The translations under genes were made by a program, and so were the position numbers. From an uncultured Alsobacter sp. (GTDB taxonomy: Bacteria > Pseudomonadota > Alphaproteobacteria > Rhizobiales > Beijerinckiaceae): a stretch of DNA of 64,000 nucleotides. Where the stretch lies: assembly GCF_945952055.1 (NCBI RefSeq), contig NZ_CAMFHB010000004.1:124001-188000 (forward strand), written 5' to 3'. Shown piece after piece: positions 1 to 8,465 of this stretch. Under the pieces are notes generated by a model. The model worked only from the letters and a program-made list of their open reading frames with translations. It had not been told where the DNA came from and searched no databases. Every line of letters begins with the position of its first letter. The first letter of the stretch is position 1.

Positions 1-8
1 GGGGCCCT

Positions 9-1004
9 GTGTCGCGGCCGGGGACCAGGGAGACCCAGGTGCAGCTCAGCCCAGCCCAGATCCTGAAAGCCTACCGGCAGATGCGCCTGATCCGCGACTT
101 CGAGGAGCGGTTGCACGTCGAGAACCGGACCGGCGAGATCGCGGGGTTCACCCATCTCTATGCGGGCCAGGAAGCGATCGCCGTGGGCGTCTGCGAGAAC
201 CTGGACGACCGCGACTACATCATCAGCACGCATCGCGGCCACGGGCACTGCCTTGCGAAGGGCTGCGATCCCAAGGGGATGATGCACGAGATCTACGGGC
301 GCGCCGACGGGCTGTGCAAGGGCCGCGGCGGCTCCATGCACATCGCCGACCTCGACAAGGGCATGTTGGGCGCCAACGGCATCGTGGGCGCGGGGCAGCC
401 GATCGCGGTGGGTGCGGCGGTCGCCTGCAAGCTGCGCAAGGACGGCTCGGTCTCGGTGTCGTTCGGCGGCGACGGGGCCACCAACCAGGGCACCGTGTTC
501 GAGGCCATGAACATGGCCGTGGTGCTCAAGCTGCCCAAGGTCTTCATCATCGAGAACAACGGCTACAGCGAGCACACCGGCGCCTCCTACGGCATCGGCT
601 CGGACGTGGTGCGCCGCACCGAGGGCTTCGGCATCCCGGTGTTCCAGGCCGACGGCTTCGACTTCTTCTCCGTGCACGAGGCGGCCCGGCAGGCGATCGA
701 GCACGCGCGCTCCGGCAAGGGGCCGAGCGCGGTCTACGCGGTCGCGACGCGCTACTTCGGACACTTCGAGGGCGACCCGCAGAACTACCGCGCAAAGGGC
801 GAGGTGGAGCGCTTCAGGGCCGAGAAGGACTGCCTGATGGGCTTCCGCAACAAGGTGCTGGAGGCCGCCCTGCTCGATGCCGCCGAGCTCGACCGGATCG
901 ACGCGGAGATCGCCGGCCTCATCGACGCGTCCGTGCAGAGCGCGCGGGCGGCGGCGCCTCCGCCGGCCTCGGCCGTCTACGACGACGTCTACATCTCCTA
1001 CTGA
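9..1004 (+). CDS. acoA: Acetoin dehydrogenase-type TPP-dependent E1 component, alpha subunit
   Basis: This is the alpha subunit of a thiamine-diphosphate E1 component, which with the beta subunit decarboxylates a 2-oxo acid or cleaves an acetoin-like substrate and passes the acyl group to lipoyl-E2. The 331-residue product has the TPP-binding signature, GDG at residues 154-156 and NN at 183-184, and the E1-alpha active-site stretch STHRGHGH near residue 75. The GTG at 9 gives a normal family length, but the frame is open to the window edge, so the true start could lie upstream. The beta subunit begins 14 bases after the stop. Similarity is to acetoin dehydrogenase rather than housekeeping pyruvate dehydrogenase; the real substrate is inferred only. 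Confidence 0.88.
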   Translation: MSRPGTRETQVQLSPAQILKAYRQMRLIRDFEERLHVENRTGEIAGFTHLYAGQEAIAVGVCENLDDRDYIISTHRGHGHCLAKGCDPKGMMHEIYGRADGLCKGRGGSMHIADLDKGMLGANGIVGAGQPIAVGAAVACKLRKDGSVSVSFGGDGATNQGTVFEAMNMAVVLKLPKVFIIENNGYSEHTGASYGIGSDVVRRTEGFGIPVFQADGFDFFSVHEAARQAIEHARSGKGPSAVYAVATRYFGHFEGDPQNYRAKGEVERFRAEKDCLMGFRNKVLEAALLDAAELDRIDAEIAGLIDASVQSARAAAPPPASAVYDDVYISY

Positions 1005-1018
1005 GCGGAGCCTGCGCC

Positions 1019-2032
1019 ATGACCGTGAAGACCATGCGCGAGGCGCTCAACGACGCCCTCCATGCCGAGATGGCGCGCGACCCGCGCGTGATCGTGCTGG
1101 GCGAGGACGTCTCCGGCGGCGCCGGCGGGACCTCCGGCACGCGCGACGCGGCCGGCGGCATCTTCGGCGTCACCAAGGGCCTGATCACCGCCTTCGGCGA
1201 GGACCGGGTCATCGACACGCCGATCAGCGAGAGTGCCATCGTGGGCCTGGCCAACGGCGCGGCGCTCGCCGGCCTGCGGCCCGTGGCCGAACTCATGTTC
1301 GCCGACTTCGTCGGGGTGAGCATGGACCAGATCATGAACCAGATGGCCAAGTTCCGGTACATGTTCGGCGGCAAGGCGAAGACGCCCGTGGTGCTGCGCA
1401 TGTCCATGGGCGCGGGCATGAACGCCGCCGCCCAGCACTCGCAGACCATCTACCCGATGCTGACCGCGATCCCGGGCCTCAAGGTCGTGGTCCCCTCGAC
1501 CCCGGCCGATGCCAAGGGCCTGCTGGCGACCGCCATCCGCGACGACGACCCCATCATCTTCCTCGAGCACAAGGCGCTCTACTCCCGCAAGGGCGAGGTG
1601 CCGGACGGCGAGCACCTCGTGCGCTTCGGCGAGGCGGCGCTGGTGCGCGAGGGCGAGCACTGCACGGTGGTGGCGCTCGCCCGCATGGTGGGCTTCGCCG
1701 AGCGCGCCATCGACAAGCTGGCGGCGGAAGGCATCACCTGCGACCTCATCGACCCGCGCACGACCTCGCCGCTCGACGAGGACACGATCCTGGAGAGCCT
1801 CTCCAACACGGGCCGGCTCGTGGTGGTGGACGAGTCCCCGCCCCGCTGCAGCATCGCCTCCGACATCGCCGCGCTCGCCGCCAACCGCGGCTTCAAGTCG
1901 CTGAAGGCGCCCGTCGAGATCGTCACGGCGCCGCACACACCGGTGCCCTTCGCGCGCGAGCTGGAACGCGTCTACGTGCCGGGCCCCGACCGGATCGAGG
2001 CCGCCATCCGCAAAGCGGTCAAGGGGGCCTGA
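1019..2032 (+). CDS. acoB: Acetoin dehydrogenase-type E1 component, beta subunit
   Basis: This is the partner of the upstream alpha subunit; alpha and beta form the heterotetrameric TPP-dependent E1. The 337-residue protein has the transketolase-like pyrimidine-binding domain first (residues about 1-180, with LGEDVSGGAGG, DTPISESAIVG and ELMFADF) and the transketolase C-terminal domain after about residue 200. The ATG at 1019 follows the alpha-subunit stop by 14 bases, and translation of E2 starts 2 bases after its TGA, so the three genes are one operon. The Gly-rich GEDVSGGAGG segment is the form seen in acetoin dehydrogenases. No dihydrolipoamide dehydrogenase (E3) gene is present in the window, so E3 must be supplied from elsewhere. 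Confidence 0.88.
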   Translation: MTVKTMREALNDALHAEMARDPRVIVLGEDVSGGAGGTSGTRDAAGGIFGVTKGLITAFGEDRVIDTPISESAIVGLANGAALAGLRPVAELMFADFVGVSMDQIMNQMAKFRYMFGGKAKTPVVLRMSMGAGMNAAAQHSQTIYPMLTAIPGLKVVVPSTPADAKGLLATAIRDDDPIIFLEHKALYSRKGEVPDGEHLVRFGEAALVREGEHCTVVALARMVGFAERAIDKLAAEGITCDLIDPRTTSPLDEDTILESLSNTGRLVVVDESPPRCSIASDIAALAANRGFKSLKAPVEIVTAPHTPVPFARELERVYVPGPDRIEAAIRKAVKGA

Positions 2033-2034
2033 GG

Positions 2035-3741
2035 GTGGCGATCGTCCCGGTCACCCTGCCGAAATGGGGCCTCGAAATGTCCGAGGGCACCGTCACGGCA
2101 TGGCACCTGACCGAGGGAGCGAGCGGCGAACAGGGTGCCGAGCTCGTCGACATCGAGACCGAGAAGATCGTCAACACGCTGGAGCTGGACAAGCCCGGCA
2201 CGCTGCGCCGGCGCCTCGCCTCGCCGGGCGACACGCTGCCGGTGGGCGCGCTCATCGCGGTGCTCGCGCCCGCCTCCGTGTCCGACGCCGAGGTGGATGC
2301 GTTCATCGCGGGCTACCGGCCGGTCGATGCGTCCTTCGAGCCGGACGCGCCCCCTGCCCCACCAGCGCCCGAGCCTGCACCCGCCGCCGCGCCGCCAGCG
2401 CCCGCCGCCGCACCGGTGGCGCGCCCCCTCCAGCAGCTTGCGCCTGAGGAGCTCGCCCGCCGCAACGAGGCGGCACATGCGAGCCCGATCGCCCGCAAGC
2501 GCGCGAACCAGCTCGGAATCGACCTCTCGACGCTGACCGGCACCGGCACGGGCGGACGCATCTCGCAGGACGACGTCGAGGCCGCGGCGAAGGCGTTGGC
2601 CGAGCAGCCGGCCTCCGACCCCGCACCGGTCGCGGAAACCGCAACGCCCGCGCCGGCACCCGAAGAGCTCGCCCGCCGCAACGAGGCCGCCCATGCGAGC
2701 CCGATCGCCCGCAAGCTCGCCAACCAGTTGGGCATCGATCTCTCGACGGTGACCGGGACGGGCAAGGGCGGACGCATCTCGCAGGAGGACGTCGAGGCCG
2801 TCGCCGGCAGGACCGGTGCGCCTGCCGCTCCCGAGGCGGTTCCCACCCCCTCACCCGAACCGGCTCCTGTCGCGCAGGCTTCCGCGCAGACGACCGCGCC
2901 GGCCGACGAAGGCCCCGCGGCCGGTCCCGCGGCGCGGCGCATGGCGCGCGAGAATGCCCTCGACCTCACCCGGGTGCCGGCCTCGGCGCCGAAGGGCCGC
3001 GTCGGCAAGGAGGACGTGCAGGCCTATCTCCTGCGCCACGCCGTGCCGACCGGGCAGTCCGGGACCTTCGTCCCGCACTCGTCCATGCGCCGGACCATGG
3101 CGGCCGCCCTCACCCGCGCCAAGCAGTCCGTGCCGCACTTCTACACGGCCATGGACATCGGCATGGACGCGCTGCTGGCCCTTCGGGGCGAGCTGAACGG
3201 GACCGGCTCCACGGTGAAGCTTTCCGTCAACGACGTGCTGCTGAAGGCCGTCGCGCTGGCGCTCGCCGACGTGCCGGAGGTCAACGCCCATGTCGGCGAC
3301 GACGGCGTGCACCGCTTCCCGCGCGCCGACATCGCCTTCGCGGTGGCCATCGAGGGCGGCCTGCTCACCCCGGTCATCCGCGACGTGACGGCCAAGAGCC
3401 TCGCCGCGATCGCGGCGGAGAGCCAGGCGCTGGCCGAGAAAGCCCGCGGGCGCCGGCTCGCCGCCGAGGACATCAAGGGCGCCACCTTCACGGTGTCGAA
3501 CCTCGGCATGTTCGGGGTGCGCAGCTTCGACGCCATCATCTCCCCGCCCCAGGCCGGTATTCTCTCCGTCGGCGGGGTGCGGCGGGAGCCGGTCGAAGGC
3601 GCCGATGGGTCGGTGGCGTTCCGCTCCGTGACGACGGTGACGCTGTCGGCCGACCACCGCGCCATCGACGGGGCCGTGGCCGCGCGCTTCCTGCAGGCCC
3701 TGCGCACGCATTGCGAGGCGCCGGCGGCGCTGGGGCGCTGA
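2035..3741 (+). CDS. acoC: Dihydrolipoamide acyltransferase (E2) with three E3-binding domains
   Basis: This is the E2 core of the 2-oxo-acid/acetoin dehydrogenase complex, transferring the acyl group from lipoamide to CoA. The GTG at 2035 gives 568 residues: one lipoyl domain (about 1-80, lipoyl Lys44 in ETEKIVNT), an Ala/Pro linker, then three peripheral-subunit-binding domains at about 148-186, 220-257 and 298-333, and a CAT-type catalytic domain from about 345 with the active-site motif DHRAIDG near the C terminus. E2 proteins usually carry one E3-binding domain. The first two here are near-identical and come from a tandem duplication; the third is divergent. The linkers are Pro/Ala-rich, as usual for swinging-arm E2 proteins. 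Confidence 0.88.
   Translation: MAIVPVTLPKWGLEMSEGTVTAWHLTEGASGEQGAELVDIETEKIVNTLELDKPGTLRRRLASPGDTLPVGALIAVLAPASVSDAEVDAFIAGYRPVDASFEPDAPPAPPAPEPAPAAAPPAPAAAPVARPLQQLAPEELARRNEAAHASPIARKRANQLGIDLSTLTGTGTGGRISQDDVEAAAKALAEQPASDPAPVAETATPAPAPEELARRNEAAHASPIARKLANQLGIDLSTVTGTGKGGRISQEDVEAVAGRTGAPAAPEAVPTPSPEPAPVAQASAQTTAPADEGPAAGPAARRMARENALDLTRVPASAPKGRVGKEDVQAYLLRHAVPTGQSGTFVPHSSMRRTMAAALTRAKQSVPHFYTAMDIGMDALLALRGELNGTGSTVKLSVNDVLLKAVALALADVPEVNAHVGDDGVHRFPRADIAFAVAIEGGLLTPVIRDVTAKSLAAIAAESQALAEKARGRRLAAEDIKGATFTVSNLGMFGVRSFDAIISPPQAGILSVGGVRREPVEGADGSVAFRSVTTVTLSADHRAIDGAVAARFLQALRTHCEAPAALGR
2443..2805 (+). repeat. Tandem duplication of an E3-binding-domain coding segment
   Basis: Bases 2443-2589 and 2659-2805 are close copies 216 bases apart and encode two PSBD domains that differ at only a few residues (for example KRANQLGIDLSTLTGTGTGG against KLANQLGIDLSTVTGTGKGG). 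Many differences are at third codon positions, which fits a duplication kept under selection. The third, divergent PSBD (about 2925-3035) is not part of this unit. Confidence 0.85.
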
Positions 3742-3774
3742 GGGCTCCTGACACTCTCGAATGACGGGCTCACC

Positions 3775-3878
3775 CTCTCCGCGCGTCATGCCCGGGCTCG
3801 GCCCGGGCACCCACGACTGAGGACGGCCCCGGCAAAGTCGTGGATGGCCGGGCCGAGCCCGGCCAGGACGGCGGAGAG
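3775..3878. repeat. Family A intergenic palindromic repeat, copy 1
   Basis: The unit consists of two GC-rich imperfect palindromes (core CCCGGGCTCGGCCCGGG on the left and CCGGGCCGAGCCCGG on the right). They are joined by ACCCACGACT and AGTCGTGG arms and bounded by CTCTCC and GGAGAG, so the whole folds as one long inverted repeat. It lies between the convergent E2 and GntR genes, where it may act as a bidirectional terminator. Confidence 0.85.
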
Positions 3879-3924
3879 ATGCTGGCAGGCTGGAGGCAGG
3901 ACAAGGCTGGAGAAGGAAGCCCCC

Positions 3925-4605
3925 TCACCCCGCCGAGGCGCGGGCCTCGCGGCTCCCGAGGGCGATGTATTCCGCCAGGACATCGCCCTGCACGGTCGTG
4001 TGCTTGCGGAAGATGTCGTGGGCGCGCTCGCCGTCGCCTTCCATGATCGCGTCCAGGGTGGACGCGTGATCACGCAGGTTGCCTTCCGAGCGGCCCGGAT
4101 AGGAGAGCTGGAAGCGCCGGTAGGGCACGAGCTTCATGCCGAGCTTGTTGGTGGTCTCGATCAGCACCTCGTTGTGGGTGCCGTCGATGAGCTGCAGGTG
4201 GAAGCGCCGGCTGAGCGCGTAGTACTCGTCCTGGTCGCCGCGCTTGAGCGCCGCCTCGGACTTGCGGTGGGTCTCCTGCAGGTCCTTCTTCTCGGCGCCC
4301 GACATGCGGCGGGCCGAAAGCTTGGCGCAGATGCCTTCCAGTTCGGACATGACCTCGAACATCTGGATCATGTGCCGGATGTCGGTCTTGGCGACGATCG
4401 CGCCTTGCCGCGGCTGCTTCTCGACGAGCCCGGACTGGATGAGCTGCAGCATCGCCTCGCGCACGGGCGTCCGCGACACCGAGAAGCGGCGGGCGATGGC
4501 CTCCTCCTCGAGCGGCGCGCCGGGAGGAAGGGCACCCGTGAAGATGTCCTGCTCGATGGCGAGGCGCACGGATTCGGCGTGCGTGAGACCTGCGATCTTG
4601 GCCAT
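3925..4605 (-). CDS. GntR family transcriptional regulator with FCD ligand domain
   Basis: This is a 226-residue ligand-responsive repressor. The N-terminal winged helix (about residues 8-75, with EEEAIARRFSVSRTPVREAM as recognition region) is typical of the FadR/VanR branch. The all-helical FCD domain (about 85-215) keeps the usual metal-binding histidines in FHLQLID, RDHASTLDAI and FRKHTT. The ATG at 4605 follows from the domain boundary. The gene is divergent from a short-chain dehydrogenase with a 117-base intergenic region holding two GTATAC sites 21 bases apart, so it probably controls itself, that dehydrogenase and the other GTATAC-bearing promoters of the locus. The effector is unknown; a pathway acid is likely. 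Confidence 0.85.
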   Translation of the reverse strand: MAKIAGLTHAESVRLAIEQDIFTGALPPGAPLEEEAIARRFSVSRTPVREAMLQLIQSGLVEKQPRQGAIVAKTDIRHMIQMFEVMSELEGICAKLSARRMSGAEKKDLQETHRKSEAALKRGDQDEYYALSRRFHLQLIDGTHNEVLIETTNKLGMKLVPYRRFQLSYPGRSEGNLRDHASTLDAIMEGDGERAHDIFRKHTTVQGDVLAEYIALGSREARASAG

Positions 4606-4677
4606 GTCGTCCCGTTGGTTACCGCATTCCGGACGCCACCGTATCGCGGCGCCGGATCGGTTGCATCCCGGGCAAAA

Positions 4678-4704
4678 GTATACGCAAATTCCTGAACGGT
4701 ATAC
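4678..4704. promoter_or_regulatory. Paired GTATAC operator between GntR gene and SDR gene
   Basis: GTATAC occurs at 4678-4683 and 4699-4704, 21 bases (two helical turns) apart. Each copy is followed by an A-rich tail (GTATACGCAAATT and GTATACAAATTT), forming a direct repeat. The second copy is only 19 bases upstream of the SDR start codon. FCD-type GntR regulators such as NanR bind related GGTATA-like repeats, so binding by the adjacent regulator is a reasonable inference. Confidence 0.55.
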
Positions 4705-4722
4705 AAATTTGAGGAGCGCCCC

Positions 4723-5535
4723 GTGACACGTCTCGCTGGCAAGACCGCCGTGATCCTCGGGGCCGCCGGCCCCGGCAACCTGGGCCAGACGATCGCACGC
4801 CTTTTCGCGCGGGAGGGCGCGCGGGTCATGGTCGCCGGGCGGCGGCCAGAGCCGCTGGAGTCCCTGGCGGGCGACATCGGCGGTGCGTGGGCCGTGTGCG
4901 ACATCACCCGGAAGGCGGAGGTGGACGCCCTCCTGGCCGCGACCGTGGAGCGTTTCGGGCCCGTCCATGTGGGCGTGAACGCCACCGGCTGGGGCCTGGT
5001 GAAGCCCTTCCTCGACACCACCGAGGAGGACCTCGCCGCGATGGCGGCGCTGCAGTTCCACGGTCCGTTCTTCTTCATGCAGGCGCTGGTACGCGCCATG
5101 ACCGAGGGCGGGTCGATCATCCAGATCTCGTCGGCCACGGCGACGATCATGCTGGAGGACCACGCCGCCTACATGGGCACCAAGGCCGGCACGGACCACG
5201 TGGTGCGCTGCGTCGCCAACGAGTTCGGCGGCCGGGGCATCCGCGCCAACTCGATCTCGCCCGGGATCACCGAGTCACCGATGACGGCCAAGGCCTTCCG
5301 CAACCCGGCCGTCGTCGAGAGCTTCCGCAAGGAGTATCCGCTCGGACGCGTCGGCACCCAGGACGACATCGCCGCCGCTGCCCTCTGGCTCGCCGGCGAC
5401 GACTGCTTCATGACCGGCGAGAACCTGCAGGTGAACGGCGGCCTGACGCTCCGCCGCAACCCGCGCAACCAGGAGATCATCGACGCCGTCACGGCCGCGC
5501 GCGCCAAGCGGGAGGCCGAGGCGAAGGGGGCTTGA
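4723..5535 (+). CDS. Short-chain dehydrogenase/reductase (SDR) 1 of the catabolic locus
   Basis: This is an NAD(P)-dependent oxidoreductase of 270 residues with a Rossmann fold. It has a Gly-rich nucleotide motif of unusual form (GAAGPGNLGQ near residue 13), NATG near 86, catalytic Ser in QISSATA, and Tyr/Lys in YMGTK. The GTG start at 4723 is supported by GAGGAG at 4711-4716. The protein carries about 25 residues after the usual C-terminal NGG motif. It is divergent from the GntR regulator and downstream of the paired GTATAC sites. The likely role is oxidation or reduction of a hydroxyl/keto group on the pathway substrate; the substrate is not deducible. Confidence 0.85.
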   Translation: MTRLAGKTAVILGAAGPGNLGQTIARLFAREGARVMVAGRRPEPLESLAGDIGGAWAVCDITRKAEVDALLAATVERFGPVHVGVNATGWGLVKPFLDTTEEDLAAMAALQFHGPFFFMQALVRAMTEGGSIIQISSATATIMLEDHAAYMGTKAGTDHVVRCVANEFGGRGIRANSISPGITESPMTAKAFRNPAVVESFRKEYPLGRVGTQDDIAAAALWLAGDDCFMTGENLQVNGGLTLRRNPRNQEIIDAVTAARAKREAEAKGA

Positions 5536-5666
5536 GACCAGGAACCGCTGCGCGCTGCGGCGCCAGCCGCACGCCCTCGCTGCGGGTCTGTTCGATGGCC
5601 GGCGATACCAATCTCCTCATCCTGGAGACGTTTACACGGGCGCGCTTTGGAGCCTGAAACCTCAAT

Positions 5667-5796
5667 CTCCTCATCCTGAGCAGCCCGCGGAGCGGGCGTG
5701 TCGAAGGACGCATACTGGTCAGTCGAGGCCCTGAAGCTCCACGGCCATTCTGCGTCCTTCGACACGCCGCCTTCGGGGGCTGCTCAGGATGTGGAG
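5667..5796. repeat. Family B palindromic repeat, copy 1
   Basis: This is a long inverted repeat with arms of the form CATCCTGAGCAGCCCGCGG...GTGTCGAAGGACGCA on the left and TGCGTCCTTCGACACGCCG...GGCTGCTCAGGATG on the right. With copy 2 it fills most of the 414-base gap 5536-5949 between the SDR gene and the convergent CoA-ligase gene. A partial arm (CTCCTCATCCTGGAGACG) is seen at about 5614-5632. No gene was recognised in the gap. Confidence 0.8.
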
Positions 5797-5826
5797 GTTG
5801 GGGGACTGGCCCTCGTGCAAAGGTCT

Positions 5827-5938
5827 CCATCCTGAGCCAAGGCCCGCAGGGCCGTGAGTCGAAGGAGCCCCGAAAGTGCGGCGGCCACATCCTGCGTCCT
5901 TCGACTCGGCCGCTCCGAGGCCGGCTCAGGACGAGGGG
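5827..5938. repeat. Family B palindromic repeat, copy 2
   Basis: The left arm (CATCCTGAGCCAAGGCCC with GAGTCGAAGGA) pairs with the right arm (TCCTTCGACTCGGCC with GGCTCAGGACGAGG). It ends 11 bases before the stop codon of the minus-strand CoA-ligase gene, so it could serve as that operon's terminator. Confidence 0.75.
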
Positions 5939-5949
5939 CCTGGGTGCGT

Positions 5950-7593
5950 CTACCGCATCGCGCGCGGGTCGATCTTCCCGTCCGGAACGAAGCTCTTGAG
6001 CAGCTGGAATTTCTGGATCTTGGTGGCGCTCATGGGCCACTCGGTCACCATGCGGACGTAGCGCGGGATCTTGAAGGTGGCGATCTTGCCGAGGCAGTAG
6101 CGTACGACCTCCTCGGGCGTCAGCGAGGAACCGTCGCGGAGCTGGACGTAGGCGGCGGCGACCTCGAGGTAGTGGTCGTCCGGCACGCCGACGACCTGCG
6201 CCACCAGGATGTCGGGGTGGGTGCAGAGATAACTCTCGATTTCCACCGCGGCGACGTTCTCGCCGCCGATCTTGAGCATGTCCTTGAGGCGGCCCTCGTA
6301 GCGGATGCGGCCGTCCGGATCGAGGGAGCCGATGTCGCCGGTGCGCAGCCAGCCGTCGGGGCGCAGCGTCCGGGCAGTCGCCTCCGGGTCGTTGTAGTAG
6401 CCCGCGAAGATCGCGTAGCCGCGCAGCCAGATCTCGCCGCGTTCGCCGGGCGGCAGGGGCTCCAGCGTCTCGACGTCCACCACCTGGATCCCGATGCCGG
6501 GAAAGGGCCGGCCACTCACCGAGAAAGCCAGCTCCTGGGGATCGGTGAGTTCGTTGTAGACCGGTACGCCCGTCGCCTCGGTGAGCCCGTAGGCGTTGGC
6601 GAGGAAGGCCTGGGGGAAGGCTGCCGAATAGCGGCGCAGCAGGTCGGCCGGGCCGACGGCGTGGACGAGGCGGATGCGGGAGAGATCGCGGCGCGGGAAG
6701 TCGGGATGCGCGACGATGGCCGACATCATGGTCGGGAAGGAGGCATAGGAGAAGGTGATGCGCTCCTCCTCCATGACGGCGAGCGCCTCGCCCGCGTCGA
6801 AGTGGAGGCGCCCGACGAAGGTGGCGCCGGACGCCCGGCAGGCCGCCATCGGCAGCATCGTCGACATGTGGAAGAACGGCAGCGGATCGAAGATCCGGTC
6901 GGCGGCGGTGAGCCGGAACCGGTCGGCGAGCGCCGCCGCCGTCCGCGCGAGGCAGGCGTGAGGCAGCATGCAGGCCTTCGGATAGGCCGTGGTGCCCGAG
7001 GAGAACATCATGATGGCGATGTCGTCCCCGCGAACCGCGGCGGCGCGCGCCATCACCTCCCCTGTCTCGACGGTCGCAGCGGTGGCGTCGAGTGTCGCGC
7101 GGGTGGGCCAGCGGGTCTCGCGCGGATCCTCGAGATTGACGATCAGCCGCAGCCGCGGCGCGGCGGCAAGCTGCAGCGGCGTGCCCTGCTGCCAGTCGGC
7201 GAGTTCGGGATAGATGCGCCCCAGCATCGTCCGATAGTCGTGATGGGCCAGTGCGTGCCCGCCGATGATAAGGGCGTCGGCGTCCGAATGGGCGAGCACG
7301 TAGCGCAGCTCGTCGTCCCGGTAGCGTGCGTTGATGGTGAGCACCGTCGCGCCGATGAGCGCGGTGGCGTGGATCAACACCGCGTAGTCGATGCTGTTGG
7401 GGATCAGCAGCGCGACGTGCTGGCCGGGCCGGATGCCGAGGCCGACGAGCGCCTGCGCGTGGCGCACCGCTTCGTCCCAAAGCCCCGCCCAGGTGAGGCG
7501 GCGGCCGTCCATGACGAGGGCCTCCCCTTCGGGCCAGCGCTGCGCCGCGGCCTGCAGCGTGCCGCCGATCGTCAGCGGATCGAGGAGGGTCAT
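5950..7593 (-). CDS. AMP-forming acyl-CoA ligase (ANL superfamily)
   Basis: This enzyme activates a carboxylic acid to its CoA thioester through an acyl-adenylate. The 547-residue protein has the ANL motifs in order: the P-loop-like SSGTTAYPK (Ala replaces the usual Gly), YGLTEAT, the hinge LRTGDIGSLDPDGR, the motif LKDMLKIGGENV, and the C-terminal catalytic-lysine region PMSATKIQK. The ATG at 7593 overlaps the TGA of the ThuA-like gene (ATGA), so translation is coupled. It is the last gene of the SDR/ThuA-like/ligase operon that starts near 9227, below a GTATAC site. The substrate could be a ring-derived or branched carboxylic acid made by the locus; this is inference. Confidence 0.86.
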   Translation of the reverse strand: MTLLDPLTIGGTLQAAAQRWPEGEALVMDGRRLTWAGLWDEAVRHAQALVGLGIRPGQHVALLIPNSIDYAVLIHATALIGATVLTINARYRDDELRYVLAHSDADALIIGGHALAHHDYRTMLGRIYPELADWQQGTPLQLAAAPRLRLIVNLEDPRETRWPTRATLDATAATVETGEVMARAAAVRGDDIAIMMFSSGTTAYPKACMLPHACLARTAAALADRFRLTAADRIFDPLPFFHMSTMLPMAACRASGATFVGRLHFDAGEALAVMEEERITFSYASFPTMMSAIVAHPDFPRRDLSRIRLVHAVGPADLLRRYSAAFPQAFLANAYGLTEATGVPVYNELTDPQELAFSVSGRPFPGIGIQVVDVETLEPLPPGERGEIWLRGYAIFAGYYNDPEATARTLRPDGWLRTGDIGSLDPDGRIRYEGRLKDMLKIGGENVAAVEIESYLCTHPDILVAQVVGVPDDHYLEVAAAYVQLRDGSSLTPEEVVRYCLGKIATFKIPRYVRMVTEWPMSATKIQKFQLLKSFVPDGKIDPRAMR

Positions 7594-8435
7594 GGCGTGC
7601 TCCCGTCGCGGCCCGCGGCCCAGGCGGCGGCCTGCGGGCTGGTGACCCAGGCCACGGCATTGCCGAGCAGGCGCTCGAAGGCGGGGTTGGAAAAGGTGGC
7701 GCCGTCGTTGCCGCACTGGATGACCACGACCGGGCTGCGCCCGGCCCGGCGCGCCCACGCGATCAGGTCGGTGCCGGGCGGATGGGTCCATCCATCCCGG
7801 CTCTCGGCCCGGCCCTCGACCGCGGCTGCGGCCGAGTGGAAGTTCCCGGCGACGAAGTCGAAGCGCGCCCGGACGAGAGGCGCCACGTCAGGCTCGAGCA
7901 GGGGCATCAGGTAGAGCTCGTCCTCGAACGCGATGCGCTCGGGCAGGCCCTCGGTCACGGGGTGCCCAGCCACGACGTCGGCCTCGTAGCGTACCGCGGA
8001 GCGGTAGCCCGAGTCCGGGTAGTCCCGGCCCTTGTAGGAGCCGGGGCGGTAGAAGAAGCGCGTGCCGATGGCTTCCGCATAGCGGTCCCAGGTCGGCCAG
8101 CCGGCGATCGCGTGGTGCAGGAAGACGAGGGGCTTGCCGGCCGCCAGCAGGGCCTCGAAGCCCTCCTTCATCGCGTCCGTGGGCTCGATGAGATCGGGCG
8201 GGCGCCGCGCGCGGAACCGCAGGCCGGGCAGGTCGTAGAAGACGATGGCCGCGAAGTCCTCGGCCATCCGAGGGTCGAGCAGGCGCGCGGCAGCGGGCTG
8301 CTCGACATGCGTCCAGGTAAAGCCCTGCGAGGTGAAGCCTTGCAGACGATCGAAGAGGCCACAGAACGCGGCCTTGTCGAAAGGGTGGCCCTTGGTGGCG
8401 ACGAGGAGGTTGGGCCGGTCGTAGCGGATCACCAT
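7590..8435 (-). CDS. ThuA-like (glutamine-amidotransferase-fold) protein
   Basis: This is a 281-residue protein of the ThuA superfamily, a flavodoxin/amidotransferase-like fold that includes proteins implicated in sugar metabolism but has few proven activities. Supporting stretches are VFLHHAIAGWPTW near residue 104, GHPVTEGLPERI near 158 (compare HPIAQGLDRYF in the ThuA gene at 63663), DELYLMPL and the C-terminal VVVIQCGNDG. It sits between an SDR gene (31-base gap) and the CoA-ligase gene (4-base overlap). A classical amidotransferase Cys nucleophile is not evident. In this operon a hydrolase or lyase role on a pathway intermediate is possible but unproven. Confidence 0.7.
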   Translation of the reverse strand: MVIRYDRPNLLVATKGHPFDKAAFCGLFDRLQGFTSQGFTWTHVEQPAAARLLDPRMAEDFAAIVFYDLPGLRFRARRPPDLIEPTDAMKEGFEALLAAGKPLVFLHHAIAGWPTWDRYAEAIGTRFFYRPGSYKGRDYPDSGYRSAVRYEADVVAGHPVTEGLPERIAFEDELYLMPLLEPDVAPLVRARFDFVAGNFHSAAAAVEGRAESRDGWTHPPGTDLIAWARRAGRSPVVVIQCGNDGATFSNPAFERLLGNAVAWVTSPQAAAWAAGRDGSTP

Positions 8436-8465
8436 GGCCTGCCGCCGCGCCGGGCGCCCCCCGCG

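Noticed and set aside
5854-7914. A 686-codon open frame on the plus strand opposite the CoA-ligase gene
   Set aside because: High GC third positions leave the opposite strand open. The ligase has all ANL motifs; the opposite frame has none.
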